A stretch of 64,000 nucleotides of DNA from Candidatus Litorirhabdus singularis (GCF_026262625.1 NZ_SHNN01000002.1:434001-498000), one strand, 5' to 3'. Positions 44,638-53,963 are shown, counted from the first letter of the stretch. Program-made: numbers and translations. The notes: generated by a model from the sequence alone, not told the origin.

Positions 44638-45699
44638 ATGAAGAAAGTTATATTTATCGGGATGGATCTCTTTCCTCCCTACAATGAATTTTGCTCAAAG
44701 CTAGCGGAGATACTGATAACAGGATTGAGTTTGGGTCGAGGGTATCAGGTAATTTCTTTCGGTAACCCCGGGGTAAAAATGTCTAGCGCGCCAAACGAGA
44801 ATTATATAGCGGTTCCAAACTACCATGTGCTCATGAACGCAATATTGTTGCCTATATGGATTGTACGATATTCATATGGGGAGAAAGCAATAGTTCATTT
44901 TTTGATGCCGGCAAAACATACGAAATATGTAAAGGCGCTTATTTTTCTTTGCAGATTGATGGGTCATACAACGGTGTTCACTTTGTTAAAAAGCAGCGAT
45001 GACCAAATAGTGTGTTCATCGAATTCGGACCGCATAGTCACCCAAAGTCAGTGGTCAACAACCCGTGCGAGAACGCTATTGGAACGAAAAGATCGGATAC
45101 GAGAGATTGTTCCAGGCTCAGTGGAATTCGAAAACCACCTTATTGAGCGAAGGCCCAGAACGGTACTCTTTGTTGGCGTACCGTGGAAAAGGTCTGATTT
45201 TGAAAAGAGAGGGGTATACTTCTTTTTTGAACTTGTGAAGGAAACCTTCGAGGTCGACAAAAGTATAGAGTTTATTTTGGTAAATCGATCGATTACCAAT
45301 CGCGATTATATTGAGGAATTAGCAGGCAACACTAAAGGTAACTTAACTATTGAGCATAAATCGGTAGAAAAAATGGGTGATCTTTTTTCTTCAGTCTCTA
45401 TTTTTCTCTGCTTACATCAAAATATGGAGTGCCCTGATCCACCATTAAGCGTAATCGAAGCCATAAGCTGCGGCTGCCCTATTATTTCCACCAAATTCAA
45501 TTCTGTCGCTGATGATATTGAAACTAGCAACTGTGGTGATATCGTCGCAGTTGATGCTTCCTCTTTCGCGGAGTCGATTACACGGATTTCAGACAATAGT
45601 GGACCTTATCTCGACAACGCCAGGAGACTAGGCAGTTCCAGCTATCAGATTGCTCGTTTCAAAGAAAAGTATAATACGCTCTACAGCGAGCTGGATTAA
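44638..45699 (+). CDS. GT4-like glycosyltransferase
   Basis: 353 residues. The N-terminal half (IGMDLFPPYNEFCSKLAEIL) is a GT-B acceptor domain. The C-terminal half contains VLFVGVPWKRSDFEKRGVYF and CPDPPLSVIEAISCGCPII, equivalent to the donor-site EX7E region in degenerate form. No signal peptide or helix is seen. It sits directly after the flippase-like membrane protein (4-bp gap), and transposase remnants begin about 90 bp after its stop. Specificity unknown. Confidence 0.8.
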   Translation: MKKVIFIGMDLFPPYNEFCSKLAEILITGLSLGRGYQVISFGNPGVKMSSAPNENYIAVPNYHVLMNAILLPIWIVRYSYGEKAIVHFLMPAKHTKYVKALIFLCRLMGHTTVFTLLKSSDDQIVCSSNSDRIVTQSQWSTTRARTLLERKDRIREIVPGSVEFENHLIERRPRTVLFVGVPWKRSDFEKRGVYFFFELVKETFEVDKSIEFILVNRSITNRDYIEELAGNTKGNLTIEHKSVEKMGDLFSSVSIFLCLHQNMECPDPPLSVIEAISCGCPIISTKFNSVADDIETSNCGDIVAVDASSFAESITRISDNSGPYLDNARRLGSSSYQIARFKEKYNTLYSELD

Positions 45700-45787
45700 T
45701 CTGTTCGCCAATACTTGGGGAATATCTGATTAATTCCCGATTTCTGCGATATTGAACCCGTCCACCTTTACTAGGAAACGGTTTCCC

Positions 45788-45901
45788 ATGAAACAACAGA
45801 CACTGGCTGAAGGCGAGTTTGAGAAATTCCGTAAAAAGACGCGTGAAGAACAGTTTCTGGACGAGATGGAAATGATCATTCCATGGCGGCAGCTCACTTA
45901 G
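45788..45901 (+). pseudogene. IS5-family transposase, N-terminal fragment
   Basis: ATG 45788 opens 37 codons: MKQQTLAEGEFEKFR is followed by KKTREEQFLDEMEMIIPWRQL and then a TAG stop. This is the start of IS5-type DDE transposases. Everything after the conserved PW segment is missing, so it is a dead fragment. It lies between a glycosyltransferase gene and the IS256 fragment. Confidence 0.82.
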
Positions 45902-46047
45902 AAAAGTACCAGTCAAAAGACAGGGAGTTCTACTTTGACTATGAGTCTACGCCACCCGGTCCCATAGTAAGATCTAGGGAAGAGGTTCTCAAAAAATTGG
46001 TGAAAACGATTTTGGCAGTGATACTAAAGTGTCAAACACCAAACAAC

Positions 46048-46227
46048 AAACACCAGCGCCGATTTACCGCGATGGACGACAAGATTCTCTTCCTGTACAA
46101 CCAAGGTATGACCACCGGGCAAATCGTAATCACCTTCAAGGAAATGTACGGTGCTGATGTCTCAGCAGCCCCGATCTCCAAGGTCACCGATGCCGTCATC
46201 GAGCAGGTTGTCGAATGGCAGTCCTGA
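46048..46227 (+). pseudogene. IS256-family (Mutator-type) transposase, internal fragment
   Basis: From KHQRRFTAMDDKILFLY through MTTGQIVITFKEMYG and ISKVTDAVIEQVVEWQS the reading frame matches the middle of IS256-family transposases, but ends in TGA straight after EWQS and has no DDE catalytic core. The frame upstream to 45883 is open but I do not recognise it. A scar of an old insertion. Confidence 0.82.
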
Positions 46228-46267
46228 ATCGCCCGGTTTGTATATGTAAAGCAACCAAATATTCACT

Positions 46268-47149
46268 TCAATTACCCATGATCTTTCGTATTTTTCTAAT
46301 CAGTCTATCGAACACAAACTTGCAGCTCGCGTAAAATCGGACGAAGCCGTACCTTGTATCTCCGATATTATTCGAAAGAAATGCAAGGGCCTCAAGTGGA
46401 TCTTCTTCAAAGCAAAACTCAATGCTACGAGAAAGTCGCTGATTGAAATCTCCAAAGCTAGTGAACTGCCGCCTGACGGTCAGCTCATCATCGCGATAGG
46501 GATGGTTTACGGGAATATTATGCAGCACGCCCATCCTGGACTTATGCCTACTACAGAGAAGATAAATTATTATGTCCAGTCCGGTACCTGTTTTGATCAT
46601 ATAGAAGAAGGGCAATGCCAGTCTCAATATATTTCTTGAGATCATGAAACATTGTACTTCAACGAATTGACCAAAATCTATATCTAGAGCCTGTTGCTTA
46701 AGGTGCGGCCAGTCAGCCTTGCTATCGGCGGTTAGAGCAGGTTGTGATACCGCCAGTTCGTTAATCATGGCCGCAGATAACCAGGTGCTGAAGGCGTCTG
46801 ATTCAATCTGAATATCGTCATCAATGAATATGTAGTAATCATACTCAAGAACTTCTGGGTACTTCGCTAGGAGTGCAAGGAAGTTCGGCATCTTGAAATC
46901 CGTGTTTTGTAAAAAATAGTCTGTCTGCGGTGGCGCAACCGGATCTTCGCCATAGTAAACAATGGCAGTAGCAAAATTTTCTCTTGATTGGAGACCTTGC
47001 AACCAATCGAGGGCAAAAATTCTCTCACCAGCAGAACAAAAGACAAGACAGCTTGCATCTTCAGACTTATTCAATGATCTTTCCTCAACTCGATCATCGC
47101 TGACAGATATCAACGATTCGGCCACTTCGTAGGCCCAATAATATGCCAA
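46268..47149 (-). CDS. DUF707-like glycosyltransferase-type protein
   Basis: 293 residues from a TTG start at 47149; no strong ribosome-binding site or ATG near the N-terminus, so the 5' end is uncertain and may be truncated. The core has YDYYIFIDDDIQIES with a DXD-like acidic triplet, ELAVSQPALTADSK and VEVQCFMISRNIL, the spacing seen in DUF707 proteins, which have a GT-A-like fold. A C-terminal basic tail follows. The specific reaction is unknown; a sugar transfer in EPS or LPS assembly is inferred from fold and context. Its downstream end borders the IS remnants. Confidence 0.65.
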   Translation of the reverse strand: MAYYWAYEVAESLISVSDDRVEERSLNKSEDASCLVFCSAGERIFALDWLQGLQSRENFATAIVYYGEDPVAPPQTDYFLQNTDFKMPNFLALLAKYPEVLEYDYYIFIDDDIQIESDAFSTWLSAAMINELAVSQPALTADSKADWPHLKQQALDIDFGQFVEVQCFMISRNILRLALPFFYMIKTGTGLDIIIYLLCSRHKSRMGVLHNIPVNHPYRDDELTVRRQFTSFGDFNQRLSRSIEFCFEEDPLEALAFLSNNIGDTRYGFVRFYASCKFVFDRLIRKIRKIMGN

Positions 47150-47364
47150 GTCAGTGGCATGCAGCGAATTGTTTTTCTCAAATCTTTGACAGCAGTCAAC
47201 TAGATGCGCTGATCTCTGCTATTACTGATGCCTCAATAGAAAAAGTAGCAATATCTGTCGATAAATATCTGCGGTTGTGGGATAAGCTGGCAGTCGATAG
47301 AGAGTCGGAAATAGCGCACCTCGATTATTCTTCCGGAGTTTTTACTGGAATGTCAGGACCGTGA
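47143..47364 (+). CDS. Short hypothetical ORF, possibly a remnant
   Basis: 73 codons starting inside the N-terminus of the opposite-strand DUF707-like gene. The segment FDSSQLDALISAITDASIE and the following VDKYLRLWDKLAVDRES have a normal protein-like composition, but I do not recognise them, and there is no convincing ribosome-binding site. May be the tail of a gene destroyed by rearrangement. Confidence 0.22.
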   Translation: MPSQWHAANCFSQIFDSSQLDALISAITDASIEKVAISVDKYLRLWDKLAVDRESEIAHLDYSSGVFTGMSGP

Positions 47365-47526
47365 TAGATCTCGGAATGACTGCAGGCGCTATCCGAAATG
47401 GGAGATTCAATAGCTACCATATTTTTTACGCTACCATAATATCGGAATTTCGGTATGCTACGTATAAAAGCCTCAATAGAAGATACAGATGGCTAAGCAC
47501 ATAATTATTAGTGAATATTTGTACCT
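47365..47526. other. Remaining part of the 47150-47526 gap, AT-rich leader region
   Basis: AT-rich sequence between the short ORF and the next glycosyltransferase gene. It presumably contains that gene's promoter, but I could not pick a convincing -35/-10 pair. No repeats seen. Confidence 0.4.
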
Positions 47527-49095
47527 ATGAGATCGTTTATCGCGCTAGCAGCTATTAATGTTTCGGCCTTTTTGTATAGGACTCTGGTGACTATATTAAG
47601 CCTCCCTCTTGTCCTTCGAGAATTTAGATCATCCAACCTTCGATTTACTATCATCGTCGACGCTAAGACAGAGCCGGATGATCTGGTTCGAGCATTGCAA
47701 CGTCAAATCTATCGAAATTTCGAAGTTATTATTCTAGGTGAGCAGGGCACTCTGGACGGCTACAGACTTGACTTTGATATTTCATACCAAAGCGAAAAGC
47801 ATTTTGTGGCGAGAAAAGCATTAGCTAGCGATATAGTTTGCTACATCCATTCACTGCAGCACTGGAATAACCCTCTTAAACTGGTCCTACTAAGCAAAGA
47901 ATATAGACTCAATAGGGTTAAAACGATTAACTACGAAGATGGGGATTATTTTGAGGACACCCTAGACGCACTTTTCATAGTCAAGGCTCAGATGTTCGAG
48001 ACTGAAAAGTGGTCGCACTATTCGGATTTGTATTTGCAATATGGCTGCCCCAGATTTGGCGCCGGAGCACTGGATGTTAGAAGCGCAATTCAAACATTCA
48101 TAGAGAATAGCTGCACAAACGACTCCGAGAAATTGGCGACTTTCAATAGAGTTGTCGCGTGGGCTGAAAAGTCTGAGTCTGATTTACGAGGAGCAGAGCC
48201 TAAAACATTTGCCATCTACGTCCCGTGTAACGATTACTACATTGGACGTCAGTGGGGCGATTACCACTTGGGGAAGAGTATAGTATCTGAGCTATTTTCA
48301 GCGGGCTACCGAGCAACCCTTGTCTGTTTTAATCAGTGGAAGAGTTCATCCAGGTTCGACTTTTCACTAACTATTCATGGCACTCATACTAATCCATTTT
48401 GCGAAAAGGATGCACTGAGAATACTATGGATTATCAGCCACCCCGAGAAAATTAGGGGTTTGGATATTGACTCCTATGATCGAGTGCTGATCGCTTCACA
48501 AACCATGACAGAAAAATATCGCTCGATTTTCCCGGATAAGAATATCGATTTTCTGCCTCAATTCTCAACTATGGTGCCACAGACTAAAGAAGTAAAACAT
48601 GCTGCGCATGACGTTCTATTCGTAGGAAACTCTCGAAATGTATTTAGAGAGTCGGTGCGATATGCGAGTGAACTGGATATTGATTTTGCAGTCTATGGCG
48701 ACAATTGGAATAAATTTTTGCCTGCCAAGTTTATCAAGGGAAAGTTTCTGCACAATGAACTTTTGGGAACCATGTATGGCTCGGCTAAGATCGTACTAAA
48801 TGATCACTGGAAAGAAATGAAGGAAAACGGCTTTGTAAATAACAGAATTTACGATGTGATTTCAGCTGGGGGCTTTGTAATTTCAGACTATTTTGAAGAA
48901 ATCGACAATCAATTTGAAGGTCTTCTAGTGACTTATTCGGATTTTGGAGAGTTTGAAAATATTGTCAATTATTATTTGGCCAATGAAGATGTGAGACTCG
49001 AACGAGCTGAAGCTTTGCAAGATCTATTCGGAGAAAGGTTCACTCCAGCCGCCGCTGTTGAGAATATCCTGAGCGGCGTGGAGGCGCGCGAATGA
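47527..49095 (+). CDS. CgeB-like glycosyltransferase with extra N-terminal domain
   Basis: 522 residues. Residues about 30-110 resemble a truncated GT2-like region (LRFTIIVDAKTEPDDLVRAL and FEVIILGEQG) without an obvious DXD. The C-terminal 330 residues read like CgeB/GT-B proteins: FAIYVPCNDYYIGRQWGDYH, LRILWIISHPEKI, DVLFVGNSRN, and the donor-site part NRIYDVISAGGFVISDYFEEI. CgeB-like transferases decorate spore coats or surface glycans. The gene is AT-rich and isolated between gaps with decayed sequence. Donor unknown. Confidence 0.72.
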   Translation: MRSFIALAAINVSAFLYRTLVTILSLPLVLREFRSSNLRFTIIVDAKTEPDDLVRALQRQIYRNFEVIILGEQGTLDGYRLDFDISYQSEKHFVARKALASDIVCYIHSLQHWNNPLKLVLLSKEYRLNRVKTINYEDGDYFEDTLDALFIVKAQMFETEKWSHYSDLYLQYGCPRFGAGALDVRSAIQTFIENSCTNDSEKLATFNRVVAWAEKSESDLRGAEPKTFAIYVPCNDYYIGRQWGDYHLGKSIVSELFSAGYRATLVCFNQWKSSSRFDFSLTIHGTHTNPFCEKDALRILWIISHPEKIRGLDIDSYDRVLIASQTMTEKYRSIFPDKNIDFLPQFSTMVPQTKEVKHAAHDVLFVGNSRNVFRESVRYASELDIDFAVYGDNWNKFLPAKFIKGKFLHNELLGTMYGSAKIVLNDHWKEMKENGFVNNRIYDVISAGGFVISDYFEEIDNQFEGLLVTYSDFGEFENIVNYYLANEDVRLERAEALQDLFGERFTPAAAVENILSGVEARE

Positions 49096-49147
49096 GAGGC
49101 AGGGGAGCTTACTTAGAGGGAAAGCCAAGAAGCGCAAAATCTATTTT

Positions 49148-49330
49148 CTAATCATTTTTCAACGCAGATAAATCCTTGATTGTTAGCTGTACAAAAAATT
49201 GGCTCTCGCCACGAATTCCCACATAATTGGCGCCACTTGCAACTACAGTTTTCTCATGCTTATATCTGCCCAGCCGAAAATGTATATCGTTGCTCCAGCT
49301 CCTAAAGATTTGGTCTGGAGCTACTTCGCT
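49148..49330 (-). pseudogene. Coding remnant of about 60 codons without a start
   Basis: On the minus strand an open frame of 60 codons runs between TGA (49331-49333) and TAG (49148-49150). It includes FRSWSNDIHFRLGRYKHEK and GIRGESQFFVQLTIKDLSAL, which look like real protein, but there is no start codon with a ribosome-binding site. It is probably the tail of a lost gene in the variable segment. I cannot name the family. This accounts for most of the 268-bp gap at 49096-49363. Confidence 0.25.
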
Positions 49331-49363
49331 TCATTTTGATTTAGTAGACAATTAGCAAACCCA

Positions 49364-50041
49364 TCAAGGCTGGCTTTTCCCGTTGTGAGTGCATACAAAC
49401 ACAAACTGAAAGGTATACAAATTTTTGAAAACATGCATCAACAACCACTCAAAAGGTGAGCGATTGAAGGAACTCCCCTTATAATCCCTGCGGCGGAACT
49501 GTCGCTCTGTCCTGACTACATCCAGGCCAGCGCCTTCAATGAGTTGCAGCATGGTTTTAAGTGTAAAAAATCGCAAATGTGTTCGATCAAAAATACCGCG
49601 ATCATTGTAGGGCCATACGCCCTTTATATAGACATGAATGAACATGTCTATATGCTGAATATTCGGAAGTGAAATGATAATTCTGCCATTTTCCGATAAG
49701 CGGTTTACAAATGTGGAAAGCAACTTCCATGGGCTTTTAAGGTGTTCTAAAACATCGCCCAGAATAATATAGTCAAACTGTCTATCGCCCAGCAATTGAT
49801 CTACATCTATCACATCTAAATCACCGATATGTACCTGAGCGTAGAATTGATTAGCAATCGCAGCCATCTCAGGGTCGAATTCGAAGCCAACAACTTCTTG
49901 AGCAATTCCTTTATCAAGCAAATATTTTCCATTGCTGCCAGTAGCACAGCCAACGTCGAGGACACTAAGGCCATCACCTCTGATTTGTTCTAGCAAGTCT
50001 GTGCGCGGACTGATGTAAGATGAATTAAACGATGTAGACAC
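49364..50041 (-). CDS. Class I SAM-dependent methyltransferase
   Basis: 225 residues from GTG 50041, which is preceded by AGAGG at a 6-base spacing; a longer frame from 50116 is possible. Motif I is SVLDVGCATGSNGKYL, followed by GFEFDPEMAAIA and IILGDVLEHLKSPW, then GRIIISLPNIQH. This is the Methyltransf_11/23 layout of small-molecule or glycan O-methyltransferases. It is the last gene of a leftward group (53963 to 49364), with a 183-bp gap before it. Probably methylates a sugar residue, inferred from context. Confidence 0.85.
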   Translation of the reverse strand: MSTSFNSSYISPRTDLLEQIRGDGLSVLDVGCATGSNGKYLLDKGIAQEVVGFEFDPEMAAIANQFYAQVHIGDLDVIDVDQLLGDRQFDYIILGDVLEHLKSPWKLLSTFVNRLSENGRIIISLPNIQHIDMFIHVYIKGVWPYNDRGIFDRTHLRFFTLKTMLQLIEGAGLDVVRTERQFRRRDYKGSSFNRSPFEWLLMHVFKNLYTFQFVFVCTHNGKSQP

Positions 50042-50224
50042 AATATACCTCTGCGTGTGACTGCGCGATATTACCGCTACAGAAACTGATTTCCATTTTA
50101 GTTTCAGCCTATGCAAACGAAGATATTACTGCAACAGTTCACCAGGATTTTCTGTCTTTGTACCTAATATTGAAGGAAACTCACCATGCAAGCTCATGGG
50201 TGACAAGAGCATTTCAAGAATGTA

Positions 50225-52258
50225 CTAATCGCTAGACGTAGTGCTTACCAGTTCAATCTGGTCAATATAGATTGGTTCCCGGTAGAGGAAACTGACCGTG
50301 TGTAATCCTTTGTCCAGAACCCAAGACGACTTATAGGAACTCCAGTGCCACTTTTCTCTTACTGCAATATCCCATCTGAGAGGGGCGCCGTCATTGATGC
50401 GCAAAAATGTAGAATCACTGTTGCCATTCGGCGCAAGTACACGAATACGAATTCGCACCTCCGCTTTCTCCGCTAAGGAAAATTGGTAAGTTTTTGTGCC
50501 TAAACTTACGTAGCTACCATGAACGCCTGGAATCGTGTTTCCGACTTCTGTAGCGGGACTCAGAAATCCGTTCTCAGCCTCGATAACTTTATTGACAGGA
50601 AATACGGTTGCAACACCCCTGAAATTTTCCGTGGAATTAGAGGTCGAGTAGTTGATTTCGCCGACTGGCAACAACTTCTGCCCGTCATCTATCTTGAATT
50701 TCTGCATGGTTTGATTCGATTGGTTGACTCGAAAAAAGAACCGTTCTGGTTGAGGCATGCTAGTAAGTCGATCATTATTCCACCAAGGCATCGTTTTGTG
50801 CAAACTTGTTTGCATCTCTAGAAATTGTTCGACCCCTTTTGATATGTCCAGAATACTTACGCTTGCTAGGATACGGCTTAGTGGCTTTTCGGAATCGGCG
50901 AGACTCGGTTTAATAAGCAACAAGCTTCTATGGGACCTACCATCATTAGTATTCTTCCAAAGACTTTCGCTTTTTCGATAGTTACTGCCGTGATCGCCGT
51001 TAACAATAATGAGGGAGCGATCATAGCGGCCTAGTTTTCTAAGCTCCGTTACCAGATCCAAAATCAGTTTTGTGGCGCATTCTGACTGAACTGCCATTGA
51101 GCTATTGTTGATTTCCTCGCAGTCGCTTGAGTAGATGTACGGACTATGGGGGAGCAAGAGGTGTATGTAGGTATAGCGACTATGGCCAGTTAGCTTGTGC
51201 TCATTTTCGAGGTAGTTTAAATAGCTCAGCATCGACTCTTGCGGTGCTGAGTCAGCTAGAAAGGTATTTTTATTCAGGCTGGCATAAGTCGTTGGGTCAA
51301 TGAGGACTCGATTTTCCGCGAGTTTTTTACTTAATAGATGAGGTAGTACCCGGTAGACCCACAGCGCAATAAAGGCATCACTATTGTCGAAAGTTATCTC
51401 CATCGAGTTTTTCGAGTGCACATATGTTTCATCAAATAGGCCTAAATCGAAGGGATAAAGCTTTCTTGTATAAGCAGACGTGGAGTAGCCGGTATCTTTT
51501 AGTTGCTGCAAGAATGAGCTTTCGCTATTGAAAGCGCGATTCTGGTAGCTTAGATCGGTTTCCTGTGATCGGTACTCCTCTCCGAGAAACATTGAAGGTA
51601 TCGACCAGTTCGTCATATCATATAAAGCTGCAGCGTTTGAATAATATTTAAACCCGCTAAGTTTTGACTTGAGCGTATCGGAAATTTGCGTGTCGAAAAA
51701 ATCGGATTGATACTCGTCTAGTACAAGATGATAAATATTAGGTAGTCTCTCCTCAGATGATTTGAACTCGGGTTGCCGGGGCAAACTTTGGTGAGTCCCT
51801 TTTTTCAATTCAACATTATTGCCCACACTGATTACTGTTTGTAGAACTAGCAAAGTACCGAACACAGCTAATAGCGAGACAAATTTGCTAGGCTCGACCC
51901 TACTCGCCAGTCCCGCAACAAAGAAAAAGAAGAATAACGTATAAGTAAACAGCGAAGGCGCTGTCTCCATACCCAGACTCTCGATCCCGCGAAGCAAACT
52001 ATATATAAGTAATCCAGGACCGGATAGATAATACAGCCAAATGAAAGCACGGCTGACCAGCGATAATCGCAAACTCAGCAAAAACAGACCGAAAAAGAGA
52101 GTTATAAAGGCTGCAATGATGAATGGCGCCAATACTGTCCACTGATAGTTCAGCTCAGATTGGTTTATTATATATAGGGGCAGTGCATTGGAGATGAAGA
52201 CAAGTATCGGGGTCGGTAGTAAAGAGAGGAAGCGCAGGTTCGAGTTTTGATTGGGCAT
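50225..52258 (-). CDS. Membrane sulfatase-superfamily enzyme with C-terminal carbohydrate-binding-like domain
   Basis: 677 residues. Five hydrophobic segments occupy residues about 10-160. The alkaline-phosphatase/sulfatase domain follows (about 185-510), with NIYHLVLDEYQSDFF for the first metal ligands, YDMTNWSIPSMFLG carrying a Thr/Ser where sulfatases have Cys/Ser, LLPHSPYIY and VNGDHGSN. Absence of the CxPxR sulfatase signature argues for a phosphoethanolamine- or glycerol-phosphate-transferase-like reaction instead of sulfate hydrolysis. Residues about 560-675 are beta-rich (SWVLDKGLHTVSFLYREPIY), as in CBM6/35-like jelly rolls. This protein, the methyltransferase upstream and the small membrane protein form one leftward unit. 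Confidence 0.72.
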   Translation of the reverse strand: MPNQNSNLRFLSLLPTPILVFISNALPLYIINQSELNYQWTVLAPFIIAAFITLFFGLFLLSLRLSLVSRAFIWLYYLSGPGLLIYSLLRGIESLGMETAPSLFTYTLFFFFFVAGLASRVEPSKFVSLLAVFGTLLVLQTVISVGNNVELKKGTHQSLPRQPEFKSSEERLPNIYHLVLDEYQSDFFDTQISDTLKSKLSGFKYYSNAAALYDMTNWSIPSMFLGEEYRSQETDLSYQNRAFNSESSFLQQLKDTGYSTSAYTRKLYPFDLGLFDETYVHSKNSMEITFDNSDAFIALWVYRVLPHLLSKKLAENRVLIDPTTYASLNKNTFLADSAPQESMLSYLNYLENEHKLTGHSRYTYIHLLLPHSPYIYSSDCEEINNSSMAVQSECATKLILDLVTELRKLGRYDRSLIIVNGDHGSNYRKSESLWKNTNDGRSHRSLLLIKPSLADSEKPLSRILASVSILDISKGVEQFLEMQTSLHKTMPWWNNDRLTSMPQPERFFFRVNQSNQTMQKFKIDDGQKLLPVGEINYSTSNSTENFRGVATVFPVNKVIEAENGFLSPATEVGNTIPGVHGSYVSLGTKTYQFSLAEKAEVRIRIRVLAPNGNSDSTFLRINDGAPLRWDIAVREKWHWSSYKSSWVLDKGLHTVSFLYREPIYIDQIELVSTTSSD

Positions 52259-52281
52259 GTGGAATTCGTTATATCGATATA

Positions 52282-53697
52282 CTAGTGTCGTTTTAGTAGA
52301 TACAGAACCCTGCAGCTACCGCTAACTTTTTGTTTTTCAATCACGGTGAAGTAGGCGTCAATCGAACGCTCAAAACCCTCTTCAGTATAGTCAGGAAATA
52401 TGTCCTCCCTGGTCGCTAGCAAGCGTTCTACCTGTGAGTCCGATTTAGGTACAAATTCCAGAATAACCCACCGCGCAATACCTGCAAACATTTCCGCGAT
52501 ATTCTCGAGCGGTACGTTGTTACTTAACGCAATATGATGAATTAGTGCCAAAGCAAGGAGTGCGTCACACTGAGCCCGCTTGGTAAATGAATCGCGCTCA
52601 CAGTTTTTCCACCCGATGCTTGGGGACGGAGCAAACAAATTTTGAATCAGTGGAGTTATGTTTGATGGCCCTTGTTTTTTTGCCTCTCGATAGTTGGCCT
52701 CAACGGCGACCGGGTCAATATCCTGCGATATCACCTGCTTGCAATGCGTCGCGGCGACTCGGCTGAACACTCCGGTATTAGCTCCCAAGTCTTGGACTAG
52801 ATTGAGTTCTTCTGGAATGAGTTGAAGGTAGTTATGAACAATGGCACGTTTGTTATCGGCGGCCTTATCGCTATAGTTAGTGTTTTGGTAATAATCCCCC
52901 CATTCTGTATTGGGTAACTTCCACTCCAGCTTGTTAACCACATTGGCAAGGTTTTGAACCATGGCCTGCAAGCCCTTGCGGGAAAGCCCAGCAGTTTTTT
53001 TCCCTTCACTGCCTTTCTCTGAACTGGCGTAGTTTACTTGTAGTTTTGCATGTAAATGTATGTGTGCCGTAAGTGCTAGATTCAGCCGTGTTTTCATGGG
53101 CAGCAATTTGCTGGCAAGGGGGAGGGGGATTCCATCGATATTCGTTACCAATAGTTTGGCCAGTTCTATATCCGTGTACGCCATTAATGCCAACGGCGCC
53201 AAAAAGTGCTGGCAGAACTGTTTGTAAGCTACCCAAGGTGTGTCTTCCCGGTAACTCTCAAAAGATAGTGTGTCGATGAAAAATGGGCGTCCGTCGAGAA
53301 ATTGCACGTTATAAGCAGAGGCGTCCTTCAAGGACATCCCAAATTTGAGCGCGTTCGCTTGTACTTTCAGCGTGAGAATTGCAGCGTCTTTAAGCTGACT
53401 GAAACACCATTCGTAGGGATAGGAAATATATGGTAACTGCGACGGCTGAATAATCTTGTATGCGTGTTTAGGCAACAGTTCAGTGGAATCGTAGATTTCA
53501 GTGTGAGGGATCAGAAGATTCTTTTCAATTAGCTGCTTGTAGAGCCCGGTTTGCATCAACTGATCATAATTGGCCCGACCAGCCGCATTTATTTGGCGGT
53601 AAATGCTACCTTCATGGGAAAACACAAATCCACTTGGATCTCTGAATGATGAATCGAGCCTACCCGTTGATGTTGAGTTCTTGGACAGAAGCGGCAC
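52282..53697 (-). CDS. NoeA-like SAM-dependent methyltransferase with N-terminal phosphotransferase-like region
   Basis: 471 residues from GTG 53697. The N-terminal 200 residues contain FRDPSGFVFSHEGSIYRQIN and FGMSLKDASAYNVQFLDGRP, in which the D-x-x-x-x-N pattern recalls kinase-like folds. The C-terminal half has a methyltransferase core, LVQDLGANTGVFSRVAATH, VISQDIDPVAVEAN and DALLALALIHHIAL. Together they match the conserved family related to nodulation protein NoeA, implicated in modification of surface or signal glycans. It lies between the small YLDPGTGS protein gene (26-bp gap) and the sulfatase-like gene (23-bp gap). Confidence 0.82.
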   Translation of the reverse strand: MPLLSKNSTSTGRLDSSFRDPSGFVFSHEGSIYRQINAAGRANYDQLMQTGLYKQLIEKNLLIPHTEIYDSTELLPKHAYKIIQPSQLPYISYPYEWCFSQLKDAAILTLKVQANALKFGMSLKDASAYNVQFLDGRPFFIDTLSFESYREDTPWVAYKQFCQHFLAPLALMAYTDIELAKLLVTNIDGIPLPLASKLLPMKTRLNLALTAHIHLHAKLQVNYASSEKGSEGKKTAGLSRKGLQAMVQNLANVVNKLEWKLPNTEWGDYYQNTNYSDKAADNKRAIVHNYLQLIPEELNLVQDLGANTGVFSRVAATHCKQVISQDIDPVAVEANYREAKKQGPSNITPLIQNLFAPSPSIGWKNCERDSFTKRAQCDALLALALIHHIALSNNVPLENIAEMFAGIARWVILEFVPKSDSQVERLLATREDIFPDYTEEGFERSIDAYFTVIEKQKVSGSCRVLYLLKRH

Positions 53698-53723
53698 CTA
53701 TTCAATTAGTCTTAGGTTGAAAA

Positions 53724-53963
53724 TTAATCTGATTGCTTAGTCTCTGACTCATCTTCTTCCAAAAGATCAGCAGGTTTTTTCCCACCAAAAAAGCTCGTTA
53801 TCTTGTACCAATATGTCTTTAGGGCAAACCAAGAGACAGCAATCACGGCTATTAGACTCTGAAGGATCATGCTCCCAGTCCCAGGGTCAAGATAGGAGAA
53901 CGCTAAAGACGGAAAAAACAGCGTAGATACACCAATTATTATTTGATCTATTTTTGATTTCAT
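53724..53963 (-). CDS. Small membrane protein with YLDPGTGSMILQ motif
   Basis: 79 residues; GGGA is 7 bases upstream of the ATG. It has a signal-like first helix (IIIGVSTLFFPSLAFS), the motif YLDPGTGSMILQSLIA, a second helix and an acidic C-terminal tail (LLEEDESETK). Proteins with this motif occur repeatedly next to NoeA-like methyltransferases and sulfatase-like membrane enzymes in polysaccharide loci, so it is likely an accessory subunit. The function is not known to me. First gene of the leftward group. Confidence 0.75.
   Translation of the reverse strand: MKSKIDQIIIGVSTLFFPSLAFSYLDPGTGSMILQSLIAVIAVSWFALKTYWYKITSFFGGKKPADLLEEDESETKQSD

Larger units (their letters stand above)
45700..46267. 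mobile_element. Insertion-sequence graveyard (IS5 and IS256 scraps)
   Basis: This 568-bp gap between two glycosyltransferase-type genes holds only the two transposase fragments described above. I saw no intact inverted terminal repeats or target duplications. Two different families meet within 150 bp, which indicates repeated insertion and deletion at one point in the AT-rich variable segment. Confidence 0.7.
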
